Under the pieces are notes generated by a model. That model was not told where the DNA came from. It saw only the letters and a list, made by a program, of their open reading frames with translations, and ran no database searches. From Tenacibaculum sp. M341 (lineage in GTDB: Bacteria > Bacteroidota > Bacteroidia > Flavobacteriales > Flavobacteriaceae): 35,207 nt of DNA. This document shows positions 22,474 to 31,231 of this stretch, one piece after another (position 1 is the first letter of the stretch; each line of letters begins with the position of its first letter). Both the position numbers and the translations under genes were made by a program. Where the stretch lies: NCBI RefSeq assembly GCF_004337695.1, contig NZ_SJXJ01000032.1:491-35697 (forward strand), written 5' to 3'.

Positions 22474-24249
22474 ATGTCTGAAGAAACAAAAAAAACAGTT
22501 GAAGAAACTGTAAGCCCAGCACAATTTTTAGCAACTTTTAACTGGCATAAATACGAAGAAGGTATTGATGAGGTTGATGAGTCAAAATTAAAAGAATTCG
22601 AACAAGCGTTAGAAGGAACTGTAGGTTTCGTAAACGAGCGTGATGTTATCGAAGGTGCGGTTGTACGTATCACTGATCGTGATGCTATTATTGATATTAA
22701 CTCTAAATCTGAAGGAGTTATTTCATTAAACGAATTCCGTTACAACCCTAATTTAGCTGTTGGTGATAAAGTAGAAGTATTAGTTGATAAGAGAGAAGAT
22801 TCTTCTGGTCAGTTAGTATTATCTCACAAAAAAGCACGTGTAATTAAAGCATGGGATAGAGTTAATAATGCACACGAAACTGGAGAAATCGTTAACGGTT
22901 TTGTTAAGTGTAGAACTCGTGGAGGTATGATTGTTGATGTTTTCGGAATTGAAGCATTCTTACCAGGTTCTCAAATTGATGTGAAGCCTATCCGTGATTA
23001 CGATCAATACGTAGAGAAAACTATGGAATTCAAAGTTGTTAAAATCAACCACGAATTTAAGAACGTAGTAGTTTCTCATAAAGCATTAATCGAAGCTGAT
23101 TTAGAAGAGCAAAAACGTGAAATCATCGGTCAATTAGAAAAAGGACAAGTATTAGAAGGTGTTGTTAAAAACGTAACTTCTTATGGTGTGTTCGTTGACT
23201 TAGGTGGTGTTGACGGTTTAGTTCACATTACAGATTTATCTTGGTCTCGTATCAATCACCCAAGTGAGGTTGTTGAGTTAGATCAAAAATTAAATGTTGT
23301 AATCTTAGACTTTGATGATAACAAGTCTAGAATTCAATTAGGTTTAAAACAATTATCTGCTCACCCATGGGAAGCTTTAAACTCTGACTTAAAAGTAGGA
23401 GATAAAGTAAAAGGTAAAGTAGTTGTTTTAGCTGATTATGGTGCGTTTGTAGAGGTTGAAGATGGTGTTGAAGGATTAATCCACGTATCTGAAATGTCTT
23501 GGTCTACTCACTTACGTTCTGCTCAAGATTTCGTAACTGTTGGTGACGAGGTAGAGGCTCAAATCTTAACATTAGATCGCGAAGAGCGTAAGATGTCTTT
23601 AGGTATGAAGCAATTACACCCAGATCCATGGACAGATATTACTACTAAGTTCCCAGTTGGTTCTCAACACGAAGGAACTGTTCGTAACTACACTAACTTT
23701 GGTGTATTCGTAGAATTAGAAGAAGGTATTGACGGATTAGTTTACATCTCTGATTTATCTTGGACTAAGAAAGTGAAGCATCCATCAGAATTTGTAACTG
23801 TTGGTGATAAGTTAGCTGTTCAAGTATTAGAATTAGATGTTGAAAACCGTAAGTTAAACTTAGGTCACAAGCAAACTCAAGATAACCCTTGGGATGCTCA
23901 CGAATCTAAGTATACTATCGGATCTAAGTTCGAAGGAACAATTACTACTAAAAATGATAAAGGTGCTACCGTAACTTTTGAAGATGGTGTTGAAGCTTTT
24001 GCTCCAGCTCGTTTCTTAGAAAAAGAAGACGGAGGTAAATTAGCTAAAGGAGATACAGTAGAGTTTGTTGTAATCGAGTTTAGTAAAGAATACCGTAAGG
24101 TAGTAGTTTCTCATACTTCAATCTTTAGAGAAGAAGAGCAAAGAAACGTAAAAGCAGCTGCTAAGAAAGCTCAAGAGTCTGAAAAAACGACTTTAGGTGA
24201 TATCGGTGGTTTAGCTGAATTAAAGAAGAAAATGGAGCAAGGAAACTAA
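22474..24249 (+). CDS. rpsA: 30S ribosomal protein S1
   Basis: 591 residues from the ATG at 22474 (MSEETKKTVEET); an in-frame upstream start at 22426 would add 16 residues with no S1 character and is rejected. Consecutive S1 RNA-binding domains are marked by GVVKNVTSYGVFVDLGGVDGLVHITDLSW, GKVVVLADYGAFVEVEDGVEGLIHVSEMSW and GTVRNYTNFGVFVELEEGIDGLVYISDLSW, about six in all, two of them diverged. It brings mRNA to the ribosome. Codon use differs from the neighbours (many CGT and C-ending codons, few AGA), a sign of very high expression. Bacteroidota 16S ends poorly suited to Shine-Dalgarno pairing make S1 a likely key initiator here (inference). Confidence 0.97.
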   Translation: MSEETKKTVEETVSPAQFLATFNWHKYEEGIDEVDESKLKEFEQALEGTVGFVNERDVIEGAVVRITDRDAIIDINSKSEGVISLNEFRYNPNLAVGDKVEVLVDKREDSSGQLVLSHKKARVIKAWDRVNNAHETGEIVNGFVKCRTRGGMIVDVFGIEAFLPGSQIDVKPIRDYDQYVEKTMEFKVVKINHEFKNVVVSHKALIEADLEEQKREIIGQLEKGQVLEGVVKNVTSYGVFVDLGGVDGLVHITDLSWSRINHPSEVVELDQKLNVVILDFDDNKSRIQLGLKQLSAHPWEALNSDLKVGDKVKGKVVVLADYGAFVEVEDGVEGLIHVSEMSWSTHLRSAQDFVTVGDEVEAQILTLDREERKMSLGMKQLHPDPWTDITTKFPVGSQHEGTVRNYTNFGVFVELEEGIDGLVYISDLSWTKKVKHPSEFVTVGDKLAVQVLELDVENRKLNLGHKQTQDNPWDAHESKYTIGSKFEGTITTKNDKGATVTFEDGVEAFAPARFLEKEDGGKLAKGDTVEFVVIEFSKEYRKVVVSHTSIFREEEQRNVKAAAKKAQESEKTTLGDIGGLAELKKKMEQGN

Positions 24250-24270
24250 TTCTTAATCCGTTTAAAATAT

Positions 24271-24302
24271 AAAAAGACTGTCTTTTAAGACAGTCTTTTT
24301 TG
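24271..24302 (+). terminator. rpsA intrinsic terminator
   Basis: Stem AAAAAGACTGTCTT / AAGACAGTCTTTTT followed by T, 22 nt after the rpsA stop; strong and symmetric. Confidence 0.9.
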
Positions 24303-24440
24303 TTATGTATAGTTTTTTTAGTTTTAATGAAATAGTTACTTGATTTTATTAATTTCTATTTGAAAATTTTTTAGGTAGTCAAACGAGATGAAAAATAGTG
24401 TAGATAACAATTCATATGAAAAACATTTCAATAATGAGAA

Positions 24441-24479
24441 TAAAAAAATCGTACAAATTATAATAAACATTGTACGATT
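24441..24479 (-). terminator. rmuC intrinsic terminator
   Basis: Minus strand: AATCGTACAA / TTGTACGATT stem around a 12-nt AT loop, followed by TTTTTTTATT, 28 nt after the rmuC stop. Confidence 0.82.
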
Positions 24480-24507
24480 GAATATTTAAAAAAATGTTTT
24501 TGATATT

Positions 24508-25944
24508 TTAATTTTCTTTAGCTCTATCTATAATGTTTTTAGGTAGTACTTTTTTGGCTTTAGCACCCATTTTCTTGAGTTTTTCAACACTAGTTATTAA
24601 ATTACCTCTTCCTTCAACCAATTTGTTCATAGCTGCGCTATATTCAGTTTTAGTAGCGTCTATTCTCTTACCAATGTTAATTAAATCTTTTAGTAACCCT
24701 TCAAACTTATCATATAAAGCACCAGCTTGTCTTGCTATTTCTATTGCGTTACGCTGCTGTTTTTCATTATTCCACATGGTATCAATAGTACGAAGCGTAG
24801 CCAATAGGGTAGTAGGAGTAACAATAACAATGTTTCTTTCAAAAGCCTTGTTATAAAGTGTGTTATCTTCACTTAAAGCTACCGCAAAAGCAGGTTCAAT
24901 AGGAACAAAAAGTAAAACAAAATCAGGTGATTCAATTTTATAGAGATCTTCATATTTCTTTTCAGATAGTTGTTCAACATGACGCTTTAAAGAAAGAATA
25001 TGCTCTTTTAAAAATTGTTCTTTCTCAAGGTCATCTTCTGTATTTACAAATTGTTCATATGCAGTAAGAGATACTTTACTATCTACAATCATTTTTTTAT
25101 GATCGGGTAAATGAATTACAACATCTGGCAACACACGTTTCCCTTCTTCATTAGTAAATGATTGTTGAACAAAGTATTCTCTATCTTTTTCTAATCCTGA
25201 TTTTTCAAGTACGCGTTCCAGTACCAATTCTCCCCAGTTCCCTTGAGTTTTACTGTCACCTTTTAAAGCTTTAGTTAAGTTGATAGTTTCTTTACTCATT
25301 TGAGCATTTAACTCTTTTAATCCTATTATTTGTTGACGAAGCGCAGAGTGATAATCGATACTTTCTTTGTGTGTTTTATCAACCTTATCCTCAAAATCTT
25401 TGATTTTCTTTTCTAAAGGATCTAAAATATTTTTGATATTTTCTTTATTCTGAACAGTGAATTTATTCGATTTTTCTTCTAAAATTTTATTAGCTAAATT
25501 TTCAAATTCTTTTGTGAATTTTTCTTGTAAACCTTCTATTTCTTCTTTTTGGTCAATTAGTTTATGATTTAAATTTTTTAAATCAACATCTTGACGCGTA
25601 TTCATTTTAATAAGGTTTTCCTTTTCTTTTTGAATGAATTTTAACTCTTCTTTTAACTCATCTAAGTTATTGTCAGAAAGAGTTTTATATTCCTTTAAGG
25701 TGTTATTACGTTCCTTCAATATATCTTTTTCAGAAACAACAAACTTTAATTCATTTCGTAAAGAAGTAATAGTTTCAGAATTAGAAGTCTTATCTACTAA
25801 AAGTACATTATTTCGTTCTTGTAGACTTATTTTTTCATTTTCAAGTACAGAAGCTTTATTTTTTTGAATGATATACGATAATAAATAGCCTATAATAATT
25901 CCAACAAAACTAGTGAGTAAAAGATATAGTAGTTGACCTGTCAT
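24508..25944 (-). CDS. rmuC: DNA recombination protein RmuC
   Basis: 478 residues. One N-terminal membrane segment (LLYLLLTSFVGIIIGYLLSYII), then about 170 residues of charged coiled coil, then the RmuC core: TQGNWGELVLERVLEKSGL, LPDVVIHLPDHKKMIVDSKVSLTAYE and VTPTTLLATLRTIDTMW. The core is a nuclease-like fold; RmuC limits DNA inversions at short repeats in E. coli. It is divergent from the acyltransferase gene, with the palindrome GGTAAATTTACC midway between their starts. Confidence 0.95.
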   Translation of the reverse strand: MTGQLLYLLLTSFVGIIIGYLLSYIIQKNKASVLENEKISLQERNNVLLVDKTSNSETITSLRNELKFVVSEKDILKERNNTLKEYKTLSDNNLDELKEELKFIQKEKENLIKMNTRQDVDLKNLNHKLIDQKEEIEGLQEKFTKEFENLANKILEEKSNKFTVQNKENIKNILDPLEKKIKDFEDKVDKTHKESIDYHSALRQQIIGLKELNAQMSKETINLTKALKGDSKTQGNWGELVLERVLEKSGLEKDREYFVQQSFTNEEGKRVLPDVVIHLPDHKKMIVDSKVSLTAYEQFVNTEDDLEKEQFLKEHILSLKRHVEQLSEKKYEDLYKIESPDFVLLFVPIEPAFAVALSEDNTLYNKAFERNIVIVTPTTLLATLRTIDTMWNNEKQQRNAIEIARQAGALYDKFEGLLKDLINIGKRIDATKTEYSAAMNKLVEGRGNLITSVEKLKKMGAKAKKVLPKNIIDRAKEN

Positions 25945-25961
25945 TAAAGTAAAATTAAAAC

Positions 25962-25973
25962 GGTAAATTTACC
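25962..25973. promoter_or_regulatory. Palindromic bidirectional promoter candidate
   Basis: Perfect 12-bp palindrome GGTAAATTTACC, containing TAAATTTA, a near match to TAnnTTTG on both strands. It sits 17 nt before rmuC and 16 nt before the acyltransferase start, almost exactly central in the 45-nt gap. Confidence 0.4.
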
Positions 25974-25989
25974 ACTTTAAAATCTATTG

Positions 25990-26550
25990 ATGATACATGT
26001 AATTTCTAAATTTATTTTTCATAAAATCTTAGGATGGAAAATTGAAGGAAGCTTTCGAGGCGATATAAAAAAATATGTTTTAATAGGAGCTCCCCATACT
26101 AGTTGGAAAGATTTTCCAATTGCTATTTTAACAAGAAATATAATCCAAATTCCTATTGATTTTGTTGGTAAGGCTTCATTATTTAAGCCACCATTTGGTT
26201 TTATTTATAGAAAATTAGGAGGTACACCAGTTGATAGAACGAAAAGTAACAATTTTGTAGATGCTATTATTAATATTTATAATGAAAAAGAAGAGTTTCG
26301 ATTAGGAATTTCTCCTGAAGGAACTAGAAAATATGTAGAGAAATGGAAAACAGGTTTTTATTACATAGCAAAAGGAGCAAATGTGCCAATAGTAATGTTT
26401 GCTTTCGATTTTAAAAACAAAACAATAAAGGTAAATGAACCTTTTTACCCGACAGATAATAAAGAAAAAGATTTTGAATATTTTCTAAATTTTTACAAGG
26501 ATATTGGTCCTGCAATACCAGAACAGTTTAACAATAAAAACCTGCTTTAA
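25990..26550 (+). CDS. PlsC-like 1-acyl-glycerol-3-phosphate acyltransferase family protein
   Basis: 186 residues from the ATG at 25990 (MIHVISKFIFH); a TTG immediately before is less likely. The catalytic HX4D motif is PHTSWKDFP, followed by FVGKASLFKPPFGFIYRKLGGTPVDR and the SPEGTRKYVEKWKTGFYYIA block, all normal for the family. It is short compared with E. coli PlsC (245), and fits the soluble or peripheral 'lysophospholipid acyltransferase-like' group. The substrate could be lysophosphatidate or a lipid A/ornithine-lipid precursor. The stop codon falls in the loop of its terminator. Confidence 0.88.
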   Translation: MIHVISKFIFHKILGWKIEGSFRGDIKKYVLIGAPHTSWKDFPIAILTRNIIQIPIDFVGKASLFKPPFGFIYRKLGGTPVDRTKSNNFVDAIINIYNEKEEFRLGISPEGTRKYVEKWKTGFYYIAKGANVPIVMFAFDFKNKTIKVNEPFYPTDNKEKDFEYFLNFYKDIGPAIPEQFNNKNLL

Positions 26551-26559
26551 GCAGGTTTT
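26537..26559 (+). terminator. Terminator with stop codon in its loop
   Basis: AAAACCTGC-TTTAA-GCAGGTTTT; the loop holds the TAA of the acyltransferase gene (26548-26550). The right arm's TTTTG may double as the -33 of the next promoter. Confidence 0.75.
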
Positions 26560-26578
26560 GTTATTTTGAATAAATTCC

Positions 26579-26586
26579 TATATTCG
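26579..26586 (+). promoter_or_regulatory. Putative -7 element of tail-fibre-like gene
   Basis: TATATTCG, with TTTTG 18 nt upstream at 26556-26560 (inside the preceding terminator arm). Leader to the ATG at 26619 about 25 nt. Confidence 0.45.
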
Positions 26587-26618
26587 CACCTTTATTAGGT
26601 TGATTTAAAAATAAATAT

Positions 26619-28199
26619 ATGAAAACAAAAATTGCATCTATTGCCCTTTTAGGGCTTGCATTTGCTATGAATGCTCAAGAACCAATTGTAAGAAACGATT
26701 CAGAAGCTAGTTATCCGAGTGTAACATCTAGAGGAGACATTTTTCAATTATACAGAAATGTAAATAACACATTAGAACTTGGTGTAGCAGGTAAAACAAA
26801 TACTAGACGTTCTTGGATTTTATCTAGGCATAGTGATATTAGTGGGGCTTATGGAAAATATTATAGTACGCTACATTTACAGCCAGATACAGGAGATAAA
26901 TCCCAGTATAAAGGTGTTGCTATAGGTTATGGTGCAGGTACTCACGTTACAACAGGTACACATTTAGCAATTAATGGAAATGTTGGTATAGGTACTGTAG
27001 CTCCTATAACAGGGTTACATATTGATACATCGAATGGAGGCTTTCCATCTGCATCATATAATAATACAGTTCAAAAATCTGGTTTTGCTATTTCCTCTGT
27101 TGATGGAATAGGTACTCAAACTAAGCTATTTATGGGGATTGGAGATTATAAAACGGCTTGGTTACAAGTTCAAAATTCCGATAACCAGGAATATGACATG
27201 TCTATAAACCCTTTAGGAGGTAATGTAGGTATAGGAACTACTTCACCTTCTGAAAAACTTGATGTAAACGGTAGGATAGTTGGTAGTTCTTTGTCTTTAA
27301 AAAGTAGTAATATAACACCTTCTGTAAATAATTTTTCTAATAGATTACAATTTACAGGAGGAGCTCACGGTGCTTTAGTTTTTCACCCCGGCGGAACTGA
27401 TGAGTTAATGTTCGGTTTTCATACCAATGGTAACTTTTATTGGGGAACAGGTAGATCTGCAACAAAAAAAGATTATTATTCAATGACATTAAACGGTCAG
27501 ACAGGAGAGTTAAGTCCAAGATCAATTAATTTAACAGGAGGAACAGTAACAAATGGTTGGAGAACAACAAATTTTAATTGGGCAGGTCATAGCTTAGTTT
27601 TCGGAAGTAAACCAGGTGTTTATGCACATAATGTTATAGAAATGAAACCAGGAGGAGCTGATCAAGGAGAATTAATATCGTTATTTAAAATGCATCATGC
27701 AAAATCTAAAACGGAACATGATCTAAGAGTAAATATTGATTCTAGGACAAATAAGTATACTTATTTTGATGTAGGAAATGTTGGGATAGGAACTAGAAAT
27801 CCAGATTCAAAACTAGCTGTAAATGGAACCATTCACTCAAAAGAAGTAAAAGTAGATTTAGTAGGATGGCCAGATTATGTTTTTGTAGATGATTATAAGT
27901 TACCTAGTTTAAAAGAGGTAGAGAATCATATTAAAGAAAACGGGTATTTGAAGAATATTCCTTCAGCAAAAGAAGTTGAGAAAAATGGTATAATGTTAGG
28001 AGAAATGAATAAAAAGTTACTTGAGAAAATTGAGGAGCTAACATTATATACGATTCAACAAGAAAAGGAGATTCAAAAATTAAAAAAACAAGAATCTAGT
28101 CTACAAAAATCTCAATCAGATAATGATAAGTTATTATCAATTATAGAAAAATTAGAGAATAGGTTAGAAAAAGTTGAGAATTTATTAGAAAAAAAATAA
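26619..28199 (+). CDS. Exported tail-fibre-like surface protein
   Basis: 526 residues. Signal peptide MKTKIASIALLGLAFAMNAQ-EPI. The body has repeated NVGIGTxxP and SEKLDVNGRI / SKLAVNGTI units, as in phage tail fibres and their bacterial surface relatives. The end is the common Bacteroidota module WPDYVFVDDYKLPSLKEVE, then IPSAKEVEKNGIMLGEMNKKLLEKIEELTLY, and a final ~50-residue coiled coil rich in Lys/Glu/Leu. There is no T9SS C-terminal domain. It is likely a trimeric fibre at the cell surface or periplasm, function unknown. Single-gene unit with its own promoter and terminator; no phage structural genes lie nearby. Confidence 0.85.
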   Translation: MKTKIASIALLGLAFAMNAQEPIVRNDSEASYPSVTSRGDIFQLYRNVNNTLELGVAGKTNTRRSWILSRHSDISGAYGKYYSTLHLQPDTGDKSQYKGVAIGYGAGTHVTTGTHLAINGNVGIGTVAPITGLHIDTSNGGFPSASYNNTVQKSGFAISSVDGIGTQTKLFMGIGDYKTAWLQVQNSDNQEYDMSINPLGGNVGIGTTSPSEKLDVNGRIVGSSLSLKSSNITPSVNNFSNRLQFTGGAHGALVFHPGGTDELMFGFHTNGNFYWGTGRSATKKDYYSMTLNGQTGELSPRSINLTGGTVTNGWRTTNFNWAGHSLVFGSKPGVYAHNVIEMKPGGADQGELISLFKMHHAKSKTEHDLRVNIDSRTNKYTYFDVGNVGIGTRNPDSKLAVNGTIHSKEVKVDLVGWPDYVFVDDYKLPSLKEVENHIKENGYLKNIPSAKEVEKNGIMLGEMNKKLLEKIEELTLYTIQQEKEIQKLKKQESSLQKSQSDNDKLLSIIEKLENRLEKVENLLEKK

Positions 28200-28221
28200 A
28201 TTTAATACTGATTTTAAATAG

Positions 28222-28257
28222 AAAAGAGAATTTAACTATATGGCTAAATTCTCTTTT
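28222..28257. terminator. Bidirectional terminator
   Basis: AAAAGAGAATTTA / TAAATTCTCTTTT stem with a 10-nt loop followed by T-run, between convergent genes ending at 28199 and 28268. Confidence 0.88.
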
Positions 28258-28267
28258 TTTTATTGAA

Positions 28268-28918
28268 CTACTTTCTATTTCTTCTTATATGTTTTCTGTA
28301 AGCTTTCTTTTTTACTTTTCTTCGTTTTATAATTTGAGCTTTTTTAGATGTATTATTTCTAGCTCTAGATTTGTAATAATAAAAGTTTTTATCCTCTCTA
28401 ATTTTGTAATAGTTTCTTTTAAATGAATTTCTGTAGAAAAAAGCATCATCAAATTCATAAACATTATTGAAACTTGAGTTAATAGAACAATTATCATCAT
28501 TATGGTAATATCTATCTCTCTTAACACGTCCTTTAAAATAAGGATTTCCCCATCTATCATATGAAATAAATAAATTACCAACCTTAACCAACTGTCCGAA
28601 TCTGTAATTCATGTATACATTACCAATTCTTTTAACATTACCTCTGTGATCGTAATTGATAAATACATTACCAATTCTTCTTACTTTTCCTCTACGATCT
28701 CTTTTAATTTTTATTCCGTAATTGTTATAATTTCTACGAGTATTAAAATCAAAATCACCATTAAAAAAAATGTGAAATTTTATTCCTCGTTCAAAAAAGG
28801 TAACAGCATCGTTGTAACGATTGTGAACCCCAATTTTTTCTGTATTGGTACTTTTAGCATTAACTAATGTTATTGACATGAATACCGCACTTACTAATAA
28901 AATTAAATGTTTTCTCAT
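28268..28918 (-). CDS. Exported basic repeat protein of unknown function
   Basis: 216 residues. Signal peptide MRKHLILLVSAVFMSITLVNA-KST. Residues about 70-125 contain three or four imperfect 16-residue units of the type RIGNVFINYDHRGNVK, RIGNVYMNYRFGQLVK, VGNLFISYDRWGNP. The C-terminal third is strongly basic and Tyr-rich, ending in Lys/Arg runs. Predicted periplasmic or outer-membrane-associated; the charge suggests binding to polyanions (LPS, nucleic acid or capsule), which is inference. No named domain recognised. Unlinked to its neighbours: convergent with the tail-fibre-like gene and divergent from the DinB-like gene. Confidence 0.75.
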   Translation of the reverse strand: MRKHLILLVSAVFMSITLVNAKSTNTEKIGVHNRYNDAVTFFERGIKFHIFFNGDFDFNTRRNYNNYGIKIKRDRRGKVRRIGNVFINYDHRGNVKRIGNVYMNYRFGQLVKVGNLFISYDRWGNPYFKGRVKRDRYYHNDDNCSINSSFNNVYEFDDAFFYRNSFKRNYYKIREDKNFYYYKSRARNNTSKKAQIIKRRKVKKKAYRKHIRRNRK

Positions 28919-29142
28919 AATTTCTAAGTTTTAGGGTTTTGCTTACTCTAAATATGCTTTTCAGCTTCCGCATTTGTATTCAATAAAACCAAATAGCATG
29001 CCAAAAAAGAATAAATCATTTTGTACATATTTCTCGTTCAACCAAAACTTCATTTAATTAAGCTGTTTATACTTATAACTATTAATATGGATTATTCGTT
29101 TTTTTTATTTTTTTTTTGAAAAATAATTATGATTTTTGGATA

Positions 29143-29661
29143 ATGATAGATGCAATAGAACTAAATTTAAAAAGAGGGATTAATTTATTAGAGACTATTT
29201 CTGACGATCAATATAGTGATTGTTCTGTTCCTCCTTATTATTCTAGTATAGGTAATAACATGAGACATATTTTAGATATATTTTCATGTATTTTCAAAGG
29301 AATTGAGGTAGGTGTTATTGATTTTTCTAATAGAGAAAGAAATGAGTTAGCTCAACAAAAAACTGCATCAGGTATTGAGTATTTTAATAATATTTTAAAA
29401 GAATTAGAAGCTATTAAAAATACAGATTTAGATGTATTGATTAAAGTTTCTGATGATTTAGGTAATGGAAAAGTAATAACTAATTATACGTTAGGGGCGG
29501 CATTAGCACAAGCACATAGTCATGCTATTCATCACTATTCTAGTATTGGTTTTATTATGAGTCATTTGGGGATTGAATTAATAGATCCTGCATTTGGTTA
29601 CAATCCAACAACTCCAAAGTTAAAAACAAAATTATCTGCTAATGTAAACCCAACCAGTTAA
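29143..29661 (+). CDS. DinB-like family protein
   Basis: 172 residues from the ATG at 29143 (MIDAIELNLKRG); an in-frame TTG at 29116 would add nine residues and directly follows a T-run, so it is less likely. Four-helix-bundle pattern with the metal-site histidines in NNMRHILDIF and AQAHSHAIHHYSSIGF, as in DinB/YfiT metalloproteins. Family members include thiol transferases and damage-induced proteins; the substrate is unknown. Its 3' end overlaps the converging T9SS gene by 30 nt. Confidence 0.82.
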   Translation: MIDAIELNLKRGINLLETISDDQYSDCSVPPYYSSIGNNMRHILDIFSCIFKGIEVGVIDFSNRERNELAQQKTASGIEYFNNILKELEAIKNTDLDVLIKVSDDLGNGKVITNYTLGAALAQAHSHAIHHYSSIGFIMSHLGIELIDPAFGYNPTTPKLKTKLSANVNPTS

Positions 29662-30783
29662 TTTTCTATCTAATTGTTCATTACCAAAGTTTAAAACATA
29701 AAAATATGTTCCTGCTGGTAATTTTTCATTTTTATTGACAGTAGCTCTACCTTCAGAAATACCAACCCAATCATTATTGTAGCTTTCTACTTCTAAAACT
29801 GAATTACCCCATCTGTTAAAAATGGTAAGTGTGTTTCTTTTAAATTGCTCTAAACCTTCAAATACTAAAGCATCATTTGTACTATCATCATTAGGAGACA
29901 TTAAAATGTTAACATCATCACCTAAATCTCCTTTAGGAACAACTGATCCTATAGTAATAATATCGAAATCATCAGGAACAAATGTTGAAGAAGTAAGTCT
30001 ACCAGAAGTACTATTACCGCTGATATCATTTCCACCTAAATCAAACCATCTGTTTTGACCTTTATTCCACCCAACAACAGTTAATCTAGATAAGTCTTCA
30101 GAAATAGATTCAATATCACTATCAGCATCCCATGTTAAAGTAACTGTGGTTTCAGTATTACCATCTAAATCCCAAAACTCTAAATTGCTAATATTTTCAA
30201 GAAATATTTGTTTGTTCTCAGTATCAAAATCAGTATTAAAAGTAGTTGGCGAATTAGGATCTTCAAAGAAGTATGCTCCATTAAAATACGTTTCAGAGTT
30301 TTGATTTGGAACTATCATTGGTCTGAATCTGTCATCATCACCAATAGGAAATGTAAACTCTTCACTACCTAATACAGAAGCATAACCATCTGTGTGTCTG
30401 AAATCATCTTCACCCACATAAAAATCATGATTAATAAAATCTAGAGATACATTTACATTATCACGTGGAGTAAGTACTTTACCATTCACAAATTCTAATT
30501 CATTAGTGACACCTACTGAAGTTTCAAGTTGTAAATCATCTATAGCGTCAATTTCAACATTGTTAAAAACAGCTCTATTGTTTCCAGAAATTACTCTAGC
30601 TCCTGAATCGCTGTAAAAACCAGTAAAACCTTGATTATTTTCGAATTGACCGTCATTGATCATATCTGTGTGAAAACCTACTTCTGCTTCTGAGTGCATT
30701 TGGATGTTACCAAAATTTTTGAAAGAAGTTTGGGCATTGATAGCCCCCACCATTAATAATGATGCATATATAATATTTTTCAT
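29632..30783 (-). CDS. T9SS type B sorting domain protein
   Basis: 383 residues. Signal peptide MKNIIYASLLMVGAINAQTSF. The middle is beta-rich (MHSEAEVGFHTDMINDG, GFYSDSGARVISGNNRAVFNNVEI, then LGSEEFTFPIGDDDRFRPMIV), a pattern seen in flavobacterial gliding-associated proteins. The last ~85 residues are a type B domain with SPNDDSTNDALVFEGLEQF, LTIFNRWGNSVLEV and GWVYISR, so export by T9SS is expected. No porP/sprF gene is adjacent, unlike the cargo at 1-1166. It has its own promoter with a long leader, and its end overlaps the DinB-like gene. Confidence 0.9.
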   Translation of the reverse strand: MKNIIYASLLMVGAINAQTSFKNFGNIQMHSEAEVGFHTDMINDGQFENNQGFTGFYSDSGARVISGNNRAVFNNVEIDAIDDLQLETSVGVTNELEFVNGKVLTPRDNVNVSLDFINHDFYVGEDDFRHTDGYASVLGSEEFTFPIGDDDRFRPMIVPNQNSETYFNGAYFFEDPNSPTTFNTDFDTENKQIFLENISNLEFWDLDGNTETTVTLTWDADSDIESISEDLSRLTVVGWNKGQNRWFDLGGNDISGNSTSGRLTSSTFVPDDFDIITIGSVVPKGDLGDDVNILMSPNDDSTNDALVFEGLEQFKRNTLTIFNRWGNSVLEVESYNNDWVGISEGRATVNKNEKLPAGTYFYVLNFGNEQLDRKLTGWVYISR

Positions 30784-31231
30784 ATTCGCCCCCGAATTAT
30801 TTTAAAACTTACATTACAAAACTTACAAATTAATTGTTTTCATTTTAGGGATCAACTACCATAGGGATAAGTATTTGAAAATTAAACAATTAATGTAGTG
30901 CAAATATAACACGTTTATTTAAATTAATACATAATACTATGTTTATATTTAAGACACATATTTTCGATATAAGTCACTTTTTATCAGTTAAATAGTGTGT
31001 TTTTTTTATCTAATGTCTCTAAAATACATTATTTTCATTATTAGTCGTGTTTTTTATCTTTCCTTACAAATTTTAATTTATGTTAAATGTTGTAAATGAT
31101 TGAATTTTAATAAAATAAAAATATTTTGTATTGCTAGAGTTGATTTATTGATTGTAATTTTGAGATTTGCTTTAGCACATGATAGAGGAAAAGTGTTATT
31201 TGATTGCTTTTTTTTAATAAGAATGTTCTTT
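30784..31231. other. 448-base gap between surface-protein genes
   Basis: Very AT-rich. It holds the leader and promoter of the gene at 29632-30783 (-7 TATATTTG at 30901-30908, minus strand) and short AT-only inverted repeats such as AAAATA/TATTTT near 31113-31128. There is no convincing strong terminator for the upstream operon. I see no credible coding region. Confidence 0.6.
30901..30908 (-). promoter_or_regulatory. -7 element for T9SS type B gene
   Basis: Minus strand TATATTTG followed by CAC, a perfect TAnnTTTG; the predicted leader is about 110 nt. No clear -33 TTTG. Confidence 0.5.

Noticed and set aside
24303-24440. Possible gene or RNA between rpsA and the rmuC terminator
   Set aside because: AT-rich with frequent stops and no promoter-like box or stable structure that I could support.
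26619-28199. Prophage remnant, suggested by the tail-fibre-like protein
   Set aside because: It has its own signal peptide, no capsid, terminase, integrase or lysis genes are near, and such proteins are common in Bacteroidota chromosomes.
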